From: Paenibacillus xylanexedens
GTDB lineage: Bacteria > Bacillota > Bacilli > Paenibacillales > Paenibacillaceae
Length of the DNA stretch: 64,000 bases
Direction of reading: 5' to 3'
Assembly (NCBI RefSeq): GCF_007680605.1
Contig: NZ_VEIO01000002.1
Coordinates: forward strand, 617,899 to 681,898
Position numbers and translations under genes: made by a program. The notes under the pieces are model-generated. The model had not been told where the DNA came from. It was given only the letters and a program-made list of their open reading frames with translations, and did no database searches. Numbering within the stretch: position 1 is the first letter of the stretch; every line of letters begins with the position of its first letter. Positions 25,688 through 34,769 of this stretch are shown here, piece by piece.

Positions 25688-25739
25688 AGCACCGTCCATA
25701 TCCTGCAATTTCATGCGGGAAATGGGCGGTGTTTTTTTG
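25688..25739 (+). terminator. Terminator before the Tad locus
   Basis: CACCGTCCAT-TCCTGC and GCGGGA-ATGGGCGGTGTTTTTTT form a long stem. Confidence 0.85.
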
Positions 25740-25768
25740 TGCTTTTTTTGATGGGGAGGGAAAGGTAA

Positions 25769-26962
25769 TTGATTGTCCTTAAGGCAGTGCTGGTATCAAG
25801 GGATAAAGATTATATCCAAGCTTGGCTTGACTATGTACAGAGTAGCTCGTCAGGCTCCACGATGCGATTCATCGCTTTTTCGCAGCGGGAGGCATTCAGG
25901 AATCATATGGATGAACAGGATGAACACGAGCTACCTGATCTGATTATCGCTGAACCTGAGTTTCTAAACCCTTGGTTGATGAATGGTGGGGATGCCTCAG
26001 GTATCCCATGGCTTATGCTTAGCGAAGGAGGAGACGAGGGACACGAGGCGAAGCGACTCATGAAGTATCAGCCGTTGCCTGCGTTGCTTGAAGCCGTTAG
26101 GAGGGCTTGCAGGCAACCACGTAGTAAGGGGAGTCGACATTCGGGTCAAGAAACGTTAGCCATCGGTGTATTATCGGCATCGGGTGGAAGCGGTAAAACA
26201 GCCGTAGCTCTGCATATGGCGAAGCAGCTTGGACTCGCTGGATATTCTGTGTTGTATCTCAATCTGGAGACTCTGGACAGCTCATTTCCTTTCCTGGAGA
26301 AAGGGTTGCGGCGTGGTAGCCAGCATCATGTAGAAGCAGAGACAGGTTTATCACGACTACTATATGATCTGAAGGCTCGTAAAAGGGAGGTAACGTCTGG
26401 TACGGATTCGGCGGATGTCTCGGCAACAGGAAAAATGAAAACAATAGTTGAGTATGTAGTCGGGCATGAGGCATTGAAGGCGGATGTGTTCTGGCCGTTG
26501 GCCAACCGAAAGGAAATGTTACAGATGTCTAAAGCGGATACAGTAGATCTCATCCGGTATCTGACCGGTTCCGGGCAATATGAAGTGTTGATTCTGGACG
26601 GAGACTCAGGCTGGGATGAACGTAGCGATGGCATTCTGAAAGCGGCAGATACCTTCGTCTGGCTAGTAGAAGATGATATCGCTGCGATGCATCGATGGGG
26701 GCAATGGCTTCAGCATAACGAGCGTACCCGAACGGAACTGTTAGGAAATATGCTGGAGCGCACGTATTTTGTTATTAACAAATATCGGGAGCAAGTGATC
26801 AATCCATTGCCAAGACCTGATCTGTATGTGGATGCGGTGTTGCCTTATATTCCTTCTTGGAAACAGATGAATCAGGAAGAGGTCATGCTGAGCTCACCGA
26901 TCTTTCAGCGTGAAGTCAACAGATTGTGTGAAATGCTGATGCAGGCTGAAAAAGATGGCTAG
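25769..26962 (+). CDS. tadZ: TadZ/CpaE-like pilus localisation ATPase
   Basis: 397 aa. The N-terminal ~120 residues form a receiver-like domain (LKAVLVSRDKDYIQAWLDYV, DLIIAEPEFL). They are followed by a MinD/ParA-like ATPase with a deviant Walker A (SASGGSGKTAVALHMAKQLG, about residue 140). TadZ proteins mark the pole or site where the Tad pilus machine is built. TTG start after GGGAGGGAAAGG. First gene of the pilus locus, 45 nt before the TadA ATPase gene. Confidence 0.85.
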   Translation: MIVLKAVLVSRDKDYIQAWLDYVQSSSSGSTMRFIAFSQREAFRNHMDEQDEHELPDLIIAEPEFLNPWLMNGGDASGIPWLMLSEGGDEGHEAKRLMKYQPLPALLEAVRRACRQPRSKGSRHSGQETLAIGVLSASGGSGKTAVALHMAKQLGLAGYSVLYLNLETLDSSFPFLEKGLRRGSQHHVEAETGLSRLLYDLKARKREVTSGTDSADVSATGKMKTIVEYVVGHEALKADVFWPLANRKEMLQMSKADTVDLIRYLTGSGQYEVLILDGDSGWDERSDGILKAADTFVWLVEDDIAAMHRWGQWLQHNERTRTELLGNMLERTYFVINKYREQVINPLPRPDLYVDAVLPYIPSWKQMNQEEVMLSSPIFQREVNRLCEMLMQAEKDG

Positions 26963-27007
26963 CCGAAAGACAGGATGCATTTATATACAGGAGGAGCCTG
27001 GGGAGTT

Positions 27008-28303
27008 ATGACAGAACATTCATGGAACATCACAGACCGTGAAGAACAATTTCAAATGCTTCGCAGAGAGGTGCGAGCTTCGCTCGATATGACTTCTTCT
27101 GCCGGGGATAAGGAGTTGTGGCAGGGGATTGAGAGAAAAGTTCTCGGTGATTCGGGCCTGGAAGATTTGACTTCAGGTGAGCGCCATGAGTTGGTGCAAC
27201 GATTGTACGATTCTTTTCGCGGATTGGATATTTTACAACCTCTGGTGGATCACCCGGACATTACGGAGATTATGATCAATAGCCATCGGGAGATCTTTGT
27301 GGAGCAAGAAGGGGAGGTCAGACAGATTCCACTTCAATTCGAGTCCAGAGAGCGGCTGGAGGATATTATTCAAATGATCGTGTCTGATGTGAACCGCATC
27401 GTCAATGAATCTTCTCCCATTGTGGATGCCCGCCTGAAGGACGGTTCACGGGTTAACATTGTGCTTCCGCCTATTGCGCTAAAGGGGCCAACGATGACGA
27501 TTCGGAAGTTCCCAAGTGAGCCGATGAAGATGTCTGATCTGATTCAGAAGGGGGCTTTGCATGAGGAAGCAGCCGTGTTATTACAGCAGTTAGTGCGAAG
27601 CAAGTACAACATTTTTATCGGGGGAGGCACAGGTTCCGGGAAAACAACTTTTCTAAACGCGTTATCCCAGTTCATCCCTGCTGATGAGCGGATTATTACG
27701 ATTGAGGACTCAGCGGAGTTACAGATCGTGACCGTACCCAATCTCGTCTCTCTGGAGACCCGAAATGCCAATACAGAGGGCAAAGGTCTTATCTCTATCC
27801 GGGATCTGATCAAGTCCTCCTTGCGGATGCGTCCAAACCGGATTGTGATTGGGGAAGTACGGGGAGCGGAAGCACTGGATATGTTACAGGCGATGAATAC
27901 TGGACATGATGGATCGTTGTCGACTGGTCACGCAAATACGATCTCGGACATGATCAGTAGGCTTGAAACGATGGTCCTTAGCGGTGCTGAACTTCCCATT
28001 ACTGTCGTAAGACAGCAGATTAGCTCGGCCATCGATATTTTTGTACATCTTTCCCGGCTTCGAGACCGTTCACGCCGTGTGACAGAAATTAGTGAAGTGA
28101 TGGGTTTACATCATGGTGAAGTGCTACTGAACCCGTTGTTTCGATTTCAGGAGCAGGAGGAACGGGAAGGGCGTATCATCGGTGGACTCATCCGGGTGGG
28201 CAACCTGACCAAGGTGGATAAGATTCAAATGGCCGGACTTGGAGAGTGGCTTGAGGGATACATAGAACAGATAGTTGAGCAGGCGGGACAAGAAAACAAG
28301 TAG
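27008..28303 (+). CDS. tadA: TadA/CpaF secretion ATPase
   Basis: 431-aa hexameric ATPase of the VirB11/CpaF family that powers extrusion of the Flp pilus at the inner face of the membrane. An N-terminal domain with HPDITEIMINSHREIFVEQE, then Walker A IGGGTGSGKTTFLNALS, Asp box and Walker B RIVIGEVRGAEALDML, and His box DGSLSTGHANT are all intact. ATG taken after GGAGGAGCCTGGGGAG; an upstream ATG 11 codons earlier has no ribosome site. Confidence 0.95.
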   Translation: MTEHSWNITDREEQFQMLRREVRASLDMTSSAGDKELWQGIERKVLGDSGLEDLTSGERHELVQRLYDSFRGLDILQPLVDHPDITEIMINSHREIFVEQEGEVRQIPLQFESRERLEDIIQMIVSDVNRIVNESSPIVDARLKDGSRVNIVLPPIALKGPTMTIRKFPSEPMKMSDLIQKGALHEEAAVLLQQLVRSKYNIFIGGGTGSGKTTFLNALSQFIPADERIITIEDSAELQIVTVPNLVSLETRNANTEGKGLISIRDLIKSSLRMRPNRIVIGEVRGAEALDMLQAMNTGHDGSLSTGHANTISDMISRLETMVLSGAELPITVVRQQISSAIDIFVHLSRLRDRSRRVTEISEVMGLHHGEVLLNPLFRFQEQEEREGRIIGGLIRVGNLTKVDKIQMAGLGEWLEGYIEQIVEQAGQENK

Positions 28304-28369
28304 TACATTGTGAAAATAAAGTGAGGAAGTTCCAAACCATGTTGTGAGAGAAAGAGGGTGTAGAGGGCG

Positions 28370-29128
28370 GTGCAGGGCAAGCAAGCATTAACGAATTATA
28401 CCGTATATACACTTAGCTCAAGACAACGCTTTGTCTGTATGCTGGTCAGCGGATGTTTATTTTTCGGAGTTGGCTTGTTATTTTATCATCACTGGTTGGC
28501 AGGCACGATACTGGCTGCGGGTTGTATATGGGTACCCAGGTTTTGGACAAAGGTGCTACTGGAACGCAGAAGGATGACACTTAGTCTGCATTTCAAGCAA
28601 GCACTGTATGCACTATCCTCGGCCCTGGCCGCCGGGAAGTCAGTAGAAAACGGTTTTAAGGAATCCGTTGAAGACCTGCGGATGTTGAACCCTGAGGCTG
28701 ATACCGATTTGATTCGAGAGTTCACTATATTGCGGACACGCATGGAATACGGTCAGCCGATTGAAGAGGCGTTGCAGGATTTTTCGGAACGGGCACAGAT
28801 TGAAGATATTACGAATTTCGCAGACGTGTTTATTACTTGTAAACGAACGGGCGGTGATCTGGTTGAAGTGGTTCGCCGTACCTCCGCAGTAATTGGAGAA
28901 AAGCTGGATATTCAGCAGGACATTATGGTTGCTGTGGCACAGAAAAGATTTGAATCCAAAGTGATGTTTGCGGCTCCCTTCATTTTTCTTTTATTTCTCA
29001 ACCTGACCGCCAAAGATTTTATGGAACCACTATACAGCGGGCTTGGATATCTCATTTCTACAGGTGCACTTGCTGTGCTGGTCTGCTGTTATCTATGGAT
29101 TCATCGCATTATGGATATCAAAGTGTGA
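28370..29128 (+). CDS. tadB: TadB-like type II secretion F-domain protein
   Basis: 252-aa inner-membrane platform protein of the Tad pilus. Two N-terminal membrane segments (VCMLVSGCLFFGVGLLFYHH and LAGTILAAGCIWV), a cytosolic T2SF domain (FKQALYALSSALAAGKSVEN to TCKRTGGDLVEVVRRTS) and two C-terminal segments (FAAPFIFLLFLNL, GALAVLVCCYLWI). GTG start after AGAGGGTG. The gene pairs with tadC 12 nt downstream. Confidence 0.9.
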   Translation: MQGKQALTNYTVYTLSSRQRFVCMLVSGCLFFGVGLLFYHHWLAGTILAAGCIWVPRFWTKVLLERRRMTLSLHFKQALYALSSALAAGKSVENGFKESVEDLRMLNPEADTDLIREFTILRTRMEYGQPIEEALQDFSERAQIEDITNFADVFITCKRTGGDLVEVVRRTSAVIGEKLDIQQDIMVAVAQKRFESKVMFAAPFIFLLFLNLTAKDFMEPLYSGLGYLISTGALAVLVCCYLWIHRIMDIKV

Positions 29129-29140
29129 GGAGATGAAAAG

Positions 29141-30010
29141 ATGTGGTTTCCCCTCATGATTGGAGGAGTACTCAGTGCGGGCTGGATTGTGCTTGATCGA
29201 ACCCGGGGAAAAACTTACAAACATTTACGAAAGCTGCATATGGAAGGTTTGCGTTTGAAAAAAATGCATGCCCCGTTTCTGTTTATGCTGGACAAGTTCG
29301 AGATCGGCCGCAAACTACCTGTACTTATGTTCCGGATGCAACACGCGATCCAGAAGATGTATGGCATACAGCATAGTGGTGAGAAAACGCTACTCTACTG
29401 TGCTGAAATGCTGACGTACTCATGGCTAGTGATGCTGGCAGGATGTTTACTATCCCTCGTGAGGGAAATAGGCACGGGAGGATTAGCCGGTGGGTTTATT
29501 CTTGCAATCGCTTTGCCGTTTGCGATGTATAAGGATCTTTACACCAAGGTGAAGCGAAGAGATCAAGATATCCTTATAGAGCTGCCTGAACTGCTTAATC
29601 GAATTGTGCTCTTGGTTGGAGCGGGGGAAACAGTGCAACGTGCAATCAATCATAGTGTGAATAGCCAGGGCGAACGGAATCATCCTTTGTACAACGAATT
29701 GCGTAGAGCAACAGGAGACTGGAATAACGGGTACTCGTTCCAGCAATCTTTAGAGCAGTTCAGCCGCCGATGCGGTGTGCAGGAAGTGACGATTTTTACA
29801 ACGACAGTTTTACTGAATTTCCGGCGTGGAGGAGGTGACTTTGTATTGGCTCTGCGGGATCTGTCACATGTATTGTGGGAGAAACGCAAGGCGGTTAGCC
29901 GGGCCAAGGGAGAGCAGGCCTCTTCAAAATTAGTGTTTCCGATGGTGCTGATCTTTTTTACAATCGTGGTCATGATCGGTGCGCCAGCTTTTATGATGAT
30001 GAATATGTAG
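29141..30010 (+). CDS. tadC: TadC-like type II secretion F-domain protein
   Basis: 289 aa, second platform protein of the Tad machine. A short N-terminal membrane segment, a central pair (LTYSWLVMLAGCLLSLV, GGFILAIALPFAMY), the T2SF domain (LLNRIVLLVGAGETVQRAIN to LLNFRRGGGDFVLALRDLSH) and a C-terminal segment (VFPMVLIFFTIVVMIGAPAF). ATG after GAGGAGATGAAAAG. Ends 11 nt before the pilin gene. Confidence 0.92.
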   Translation: MWFPLMIGGVLSAGWIVLDRTRGKTYKHLRKLHMEGLRLKKMHAPFLFMLDKFEIGRKLPVLMFRMQHAIQKMYGIQHSGEKTLLYCAEMLTYSWLVMLAGCLLSLVREIGTGGLAGGFILAIALPFAMYKDLYTKVKRRDQDILIELPELLNRIVLLVGAGETVQRAINHSVNSQGERNHPLYNELRRATGDWNNGYSFQQSLEQFSRRCGVQEVTIFTTTVLLNFRRGGGDFVLALRDLSHVLWEKRKAVSRAKGEQASSKLVFPMVLIFFTIVVMIGAPAFMMMNM

Positions 30011-30021
30011 GAGGAATTGGG

Positions 30022-30198
30022 ATGAAGAACAAGGTAGCGGCATTTTGGAAAGAAGAAGAGGGTTTGGGTACGCTGGAACTGATTCTAATCATTGGTGTAA
30101 TCATCATTATAGCGTTAATTTTCAAAGACCAAATTAAAAAGTTGGTAACAAGACTGCTGGTTAATGTCAGTAGCAAAAGTGATGAGTTTTTTGAATAG
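30022..30198 (+). CDS. flp: Flp1-family type IVb pilin
   Basis: 58-aa major pilin candidate. A short charged leader ending EEEG is followed by LGTLELILIIGVIIIIALIF, so the prepilin cleavage is after Gly15 with Glu at +5, as in type IV prepilins. The tail (KDQIKKLVTRLLVNVSSKSD) is short, as in Flp pilins. ATG after GGAGGAATTGG. It overlaps the next gene slightly. The TadV peptidase later in the locus is the likely processing enzyme. Confidence 0.9.
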   Translation: MKNKVAAFWKEEEGLGTLELILIIGVIIIIALIFKDQIKKLVTRLLVNVSSKSDEFFE

Positions 30199-30856
30199 AC
30201 GTTTCAGAAAGGAAGAAGGGAGCTTCACTGTCGAAGCCTCCCTGGTCTTCCCGATCATATTATTTATCCTTGTGTTGTTGCTTTTCTTCACGATGTATAT
30301 GTACCAAAAAACGTTTTTGAACCAGCATGCTTATGCGGCTTCTGAACGAGCTGCCTACAGTTGGGATAACAGTCACAGACAGGCGCTGACAGGCGAATAT
30401 GCTACTGGGGAATATGATAACTTGTACTGGCGGTTAAGCGATGATCGGCTTTTAGGAGCATTGTTTGGTTGGGCGGGAGCGGACAATGAGGTTAGCGTTT
30501 CTATACCTGGATCTGAAGGCGCTAGTCTTTCGGAAACAAAACTAGCACAAGCATCCAGCCATATGCCTTCAGCCATGAAGGGCAAAATCACATATCAAAA
30601 TGCATTGATCCAGCGGAAGGTAACCACTGAGCTTGAGCAGGTTATAGCGTTGCCTCTGCCCTCATTTTTGTTTGATTCCGGCAATCTTGTGCTTACGAAG
30701 GGCTCCTCTGCTGTTGTAGAACCGGTTGAATTCATCCGAACGGTGGATTTGATCCGTTATTACGGTGCCAAGTTTAAAGGGAAAGGTGGAAAGGAAGCGA
30801 CATCAGCTGTGGAAGCAGGGCAAGTTATACAGCATTTTGGAAAAAACGAAAAATGA
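30182..30856 (+). CDS. TadE-like pseudopilin 1
   Basis: 224-aa protein with a TadE-type N-terminus: RKEEGSFTVEASLVFPIILF, with the Gly-Ser cleavage site and Glu at the usual place, then a long membrane segment ending MYMYQKTFLNQHAYAASERA. The outside part is unconserved. Minor pseudopilins of this type prime or anchor the Tad pilus. The start is uncertain: ATG at 30182 is used, but ATG at 30164 is equally open and neither has a good ribosome site; both overlap flp, so translational coupling is likely. Confidence 0.85.
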   Translation: MSFLNRRFRKEEGSFTVEASLVFPIILFILVLLLFFTMYMYQKTFLNQHAYAASERAAYSWDNSHRQALTGEYATGEYDNLYWRLSDDRLLGALFGWAGADNEVSVSIPGSEGASLSETKLAQASSHMPSAMKGKITYQNALIQRKVTTELEQVIALPLPSFLFDSGNLVLTKGSSAVVEPVEFIRTVDLIRYYGAKFKGKGGKEATSAVEAGQVIQHFGKNEK

Positions 30857-30875
30857 GGAAAGGGGGAGGGAGGCA

Positions 30876-33065
30876 CTGTTTAGAAAAAGAGATGGTGAAT
30901 CAGGAGCTGTAACGTTATTTCTGATCTTGATTCTGGCAGGAGTATATATGTTTGTGGCAATTTTTATTGATTATGCGAGAATTGCTGCTTTTAAAGTGCA
31001 GACGGAGCGGATGGCACATGCTGCAATGAGATCAGTTATGTCAGCTTATGATACATCACTTCGGGAGTATGGTTTGTTTGCATATGGTGACAGTAGCGGA
31101 GATGCCATTATGGCCAAAGTGCTGAATGATAGTGTGAAACCTTCTTCCGTAAAGGATGGTTTCCCGATTCTGGATATTCAATGGGATACCACATCACTCG
31201 GTATGGAACGTGAACTGGGCAGGTATGATATTTTTAATCGTCAAATTCAGGAAGAGATGAAGTATAGAGCCCCGGTTGATTTTGCCATTGAAGTAATTAA
31301 TCGATTCAAACCGATGTCAGAGGAGATGAAGGAAGCAGCACATACCGTGGACCTGTTGAAAAAATTACAAAATCTTTATGACAAACGTGAGAAATTGCTG
31401 GATGAAGCGATCGGGAATCAGATTGAATCTGCCGAGAAGGTAATGAAACTTCCAGACTTGATCATGAAACCGCCAGCGCAGGCCATCTATGAAGAAATGC
31501 TTGAGGCAGCACCAGAGACAGCTGCAGAAGCGGCGTCACGTTATGCCGATTACTTAAGCAAGAAGCAAGCAGACGAAGGACTGCCTTTAATTGAACAGCT
31601 GTACATATTGGACTTGGGGCGTTACCGGACAGGTGTAAATCAGATTGTGACAGGAATCAGCATGTTGATGCAACCAGCGCTAGAGGCGCATAAGACCAAA
31701 CTATTGGAAGCACAGGACAAGATCGAAGAGGCGCGTGAGATTAATGAAGAAATGAAACGAGTGATTGCGGAAGGGGAAAGTCGTTCCGAGAATGCCAGTT
31801 ATGATAACGTGGGTAGCTCTACACTCCCTGGAACGAGTCCGACTTCTGCGGGGTCCGGCAATGAAGCCAAAAGCGCACGTTCGCTCGCTTCGGAGCTTGT
31901 CAGGGAAGATGCTCTGTTTGATCGGATAAAATCTCGTGTGATTTCGCAAAATGAAGACTTCTCTGGCGTGCGAAAAGATAGCATGGAACTCAATACCCAG
32001 CTTCGGAGCGTGACGGGTATGAGTGGTGTTCCAATTAAACCTGCGGTCAGGCAGGCAAGTCAGACTACGGAACGTTATATGAATTCTTTTGGGAGAACAG
32101 GCCCTTCCAATCTTATCACACAGAGCCAACAGGAACTTGAAAGCGGCCGTGGATCGGATGCCCAGCGTAAAGAGAATGACAAACAATCCAAAGGGAAATT
32201 GAAGGAAATGAAACGGTTATTCAGCCGGATAGAAAACGGAAGTTCCGGTTCCTTGCAGACATTCAAACAGCTGGAACAATTTTATAAGGCTAACATAGCG
32301 TTTAACCAAAAAAGCTCTGAGCAATCGGAAAAGGCAGAGATTGCGAGTGATCCGTATGATTCCGGTGGAAATGCCATGAAGGGAATGGATCGCCTGTTTG
32401 GAGGGATGTCAGGACTACTGGGACAACTTGGCGATGAGCTGTTTCAAAATGAATACGCGCTTGCTTACTTTGAATCCATGGACTTTGGTCAATTGTTCTC
32501 CTGGACGGAAGGCAGTGGAGATGTTAATGACGTGTTCAAACTGGAGAATCAGGAGCTGGAGTATATCCTATACGGTTTTCATAACCCTTCAGGTAACATC
32601 GCATCTGCATATGCCGAGGTCTTCGGAATGCGTCTGGCGATTCGTACAGCTGAAGGGCTAAGTGAGAATAGTAAGCTTGGGAATCCGCTTCTTGTGTTAT
32701 CTGCCGCGATCCTGTATGGGATCACGCATGCAATAGAAGATATGGTGAAGCTGGCGAAGGACGGTAATGTTGAATTATGCAAATACATCAAGGTGAAGCT
32801 GACATACAGGGATCACCTTAGATTGTTCCTGCTTATGCATAGCAATAATGATCGCAAAATGTCCCGAATGTTAGCCTTGATCCGATTGAATACGGGAGCT
32901 AACCCGGATGAGAAACAGACTTATGCTTCCGGACGGATGCGCAGTAGCATCAAGCTATGGTTTTTGCCTGGAATTGTGCGAAGTATAGGCGCTGTAACGG
33001 GCAGTGAGGATCAAGTACAGGATGGACGTTTTTTCATTGAACGGAAGGCGGATTATTCCTATTGA
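30876..33065 (+). CDS. TadG-type/DUF5702-like pilus protein
   Basis: 729 aa as given. The N-terminus GESGAVTLFLILILAGVYMF is a TadG-like membrane anchor, followed by IDYARIAAFKVQTERMAHAA. The rest is a long external domain, helical and low in Cys, as in DUF5702 proteins of Gram-positive Tad loci. Start problem: the best ribosome site (GGGGGAGGGAGG, ending 30873) stands right before a CTG codon at 30876, used here. In-frame alternatives are TTG at about 30837 and GTG at 30765, both inside the previous gene and with weak sites. Confidence 0.8.
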   Translation: MFRKRDGESGAVTLFLILILAGVYMFVAIFIDYARIAAFKVQTERMAHAAMRSVMSAYDTSLREYGLFAYGDSSGDAIMAKVLNDSVKPSSVKDGFPILDIQWDTTSLGMERELGRYDIFNRQIQEEMKYRAPVDFAIEVINRFKPMSEEMKEAAHTVDLLKKLQNLYDKREKLLDEAIGNQIESAEKVMKLPDLIMKPPAQAIYEEMLEAAPETAAEAASRYADYLSKKQADEGLPLIEQLYILDLGRYRTGVNQIVTGISMLMQPALEAHKTKLLEAQDKIEEAREINEEMKRVIAEGESRSENASYDNVGSSTLPGTSPTSAGSGNEAKSARSLASELVREDALFDRIKSRVISQNEDFSGVRKDSMELNTQLRSVTGMSGVPIKPAVRQASQTTERYMNSFGRTGPSNLITQSQQELESGRGSDAQRKENDKQSKGKLKEMKRLFSRIENGSSGSLQTFKQLEQFYKANIAFNQKSSEQSEKAEIASDPYDSGGNAMKGMDRLFGGMSGLLGQLGDELFQNEYALAYFESMDFGQLFSWTEGSGDVNDVFKLENQELEYILYGFHNPSGNIASAYAEVFGMRLAIRTAEGLSENSKLGNPLLVLSAAILYGITHAIEDMVKLAKDGNVELCKYIKVKLTYRDHLRLFLLMHSNNDRKMSRMLALIRLNTGANPDEKQTYASGRMRSSIKLWFLPGIVRSIGAVTGSEDQVQDGRFFIERKADYSY

Positions 33066-33091
33066 ACAGGTGAAAACATGTTGATGGAGGC

Positions 33092-34132
33092 ATGATGGAA
33101 AAAAGGGTTCAGGTTCAGGATGAAAGGAAATGTGTGCAGATGCAGCATCGGATCATGCGGATAAGCAGATTGGAACGCTTGAAGTCACTGAGAAAACAGG
33201 TGCTTGAAGCGAAGAAAGAACAGGGCACTATGGTGCTGGAGGCTTCGCTGGTTCTACCCATTTTTCTATTCTTTATTCTATTTCTTATCTTCATTGTTCA
33301 GATGACACTGATTTCCACCGCATTGCAGAGTACAGCGGGGGAAACGGTAAAACAGTTATCAACGAAGGTCTATCCAGTATCGCTTGCCTTCGCGCCTTCA
33401 GATTCAGCTGGAGGTGAGGGCTTGGAGGAGGGTTGGAAATGGCCCCAGCTCTCCCTGACAGAATGGGCAGACGGTTACGCTTCTTCCTTGCCTTCACCCT
33501 TAAATGATTGGGTGCGGGATGCAGCGAAACGTGGTGAAGAGCCACTGCAAAGAATCAAAACGTCGGTAACGGAAGCCATACTTGACCCGGTTGTGAAGCC
33601 GTTGTTGCAACCTTTTGTTGAAACCACACTGCTAGATATGGAACGTATTCATGTTAACGGAGTATCCGTTCCTAACTTGAAGAATAAGACGAATCCGTAT
33701 TTCAGATTAGAGCTGAGTTATGAGTTGCCTGTGAAGGTTCCTTTTCTCGGCAAGTCTTTACGAATTCAGGTTGCTGCAGCAGAGCGGATATGGATTGGTG
33801 ACACAGGAGAAGGAAGCGGTAACGGAAGCGGGGAAGAAAATAGCACTGGGTCAGCAACTGTTTTATCGAAGCCAGATCCAGCATTCATAGGCAACCATGC
33901 AACGATAAAGGCTCAGGTCGAGCCAGGCGCATCGGCTAATCTCACGATTTTTTACAAGTCTGGTGAGAGTTCTGCGAAGCATATTGGCTGGGCTACAGCG
34001 GACGAGAATGGAATCATAGAATGGACATGGTTTGTAGGCACTCGAACAACGGAAGGGACTTGGAGTTTTGTTGTAGAGACTGCGGAGGGTATGCAGACGG
34101 AAACTTCATTTACGGTAGCATCCAGAAAGTAA
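33092..34132 (+). CDS. TadE-like pseudopilin 2 with Ig-like tail
   Basis: 346 aa. A charged 45-residue leader, then EQGTMVLEASLVLPIFLFFI with the prepilin-like Gly and Glu, and a membrane segment. The middle region is followed by a Gly/Ser/Asn linker (TGEGSGNGSGEENSTGS, about 235-252) and a C-terminal beta domain of about 95 aa (IGNHATIKAQVEPGASANLT to SFTVASRK) that reads like an Ig or fibronectin fold, likely surface exposed. ATG after GATGGAGGC. Confidence 0.82.
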   Translation: MMEKRVQVQDERKCVQMQHRIMRISRLERLKSLRKQVLEAKKEQGTMVLEASLVLPIFLFFILFLIFIVQMTLISTALQSTAGETVKQLSTKVYPVSLAFAPSDSAGGEGLEEGWKWPQLSLTEWADGYASSLPSPLNDWVRDAAKRGEEPLQRIKTSVTEAILDPVVKPLLQPFVETTLLDMERIHVNGVSVPNLKNKTNPYFRLELSYELPVKVPFLGKSLRIQVAAAERIWIGDTGEGSGNGSGEENSTGSATVLSKPDPAFIGNHATIKAQVEPGASANLTIFYKSGESSAKHIGWATADENGIIEWTWFVGTRTTEGTWSFVVETAEGMQTETSFTVASRK

Positions 34133-34147
34133 GGAGCGATGATATAG

Positions 34148-34654
34148 ATGGGATGGTTTTATGTGATCTGTTGTATATATCTTCTGGTGGCGTTTGTAAC
34201 CGATATACGGTCTATGAAAATTCCGAATCGGCTGACTCTACCAGTAACGGCAATGGGAGTGCTTGCTCATCTTGCATGGGGAGGCTGGGGAGGTATGTGG
34301 TTCTCTTTAGCTGGATTTGCTGTTGGTTTTGGTATGTTGTTTTTAATGTACGTCATCGGTGCAGTCGGCGCAGGAGATGTGAAGTTGTTTGGGGGTATAG
34401 GAGCCTGGACGGGGTTTACATTTGGTATACACGTGATCATATATTCCATTCTGTACGCTGGATTAATCGGCTTAGTTATCCTTTTATTTCGCAAAGATGC
34501 GTCGCAGCGAATACGTACAATGATGTTTAATATTTTCAGTTTCTTTAAACTGGGCTCTCTTAAACTCGTAAGTCACGAAAAAACGCTGAAGTTCCCGTTT
34601 ATGCTCGCTGTACTTCCCGGTTTCGTTAGCTCATGGATTTATATGTTTGGGTAG
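34148..34654 (+). CDS. tadV: TadV/CpaA prepilin peptidase (A24)
   Basis: 168-aa membrane aspartic protease that cleaves the leader from Flp and TadE-like prepilins. Catalytic aspartates are in VTDIRSMKIPN (Asp near residue 19) and GAGDVKLFGG (Asp near residue 77); five or six membrane segments. No N-methylation domain, as expected for CpaA/TadV. ATG 15 nt after the previous stop. Confidence 0.93.
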   Translation: MGWFYVICCIYLLVAFVTDIRSMKIPNRLTLPVTAMGVLAHLAWGGWGGMWFSLAGFAVGFGMLFLMYVIGAVGAGDVKLFGGIGAWTGFTFGIHVIIYSILYAGLIGLVILLFRKDASQRIRTMMFNIFSFFKLGSLKLVSHEKTLKFPFMLAVLPGFVSSWIYMFG

Positions 34655-34663
34655 TTGCTCTGC

Positions 34664-34741
34664 TCTGGAATAACAGCGATTGAAAGCCTACCCTGTCATC
34701 GGAGTATCCGTGTGGATGACTGTTAGTTAGTTATTTTATTA
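34664..34741 (+). repeat. Half copy of the dispersed palindromic repeat (copy B)
   Basis: Matches the right half of copy D: CTGGA, ATAACAGCGATTGAAAG, TGTCATCGGAGT, then GTGTG and TTAGTTA...TTATTA. The left half is missing. It is in the 115-bp gap between tadV and the FHA gene, the only such gap within the Tad locus. Confidence 0.75.
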
Positions 34742-34769
34742 ACAATGGCAATGGAAAGTGAGGAGCGGT

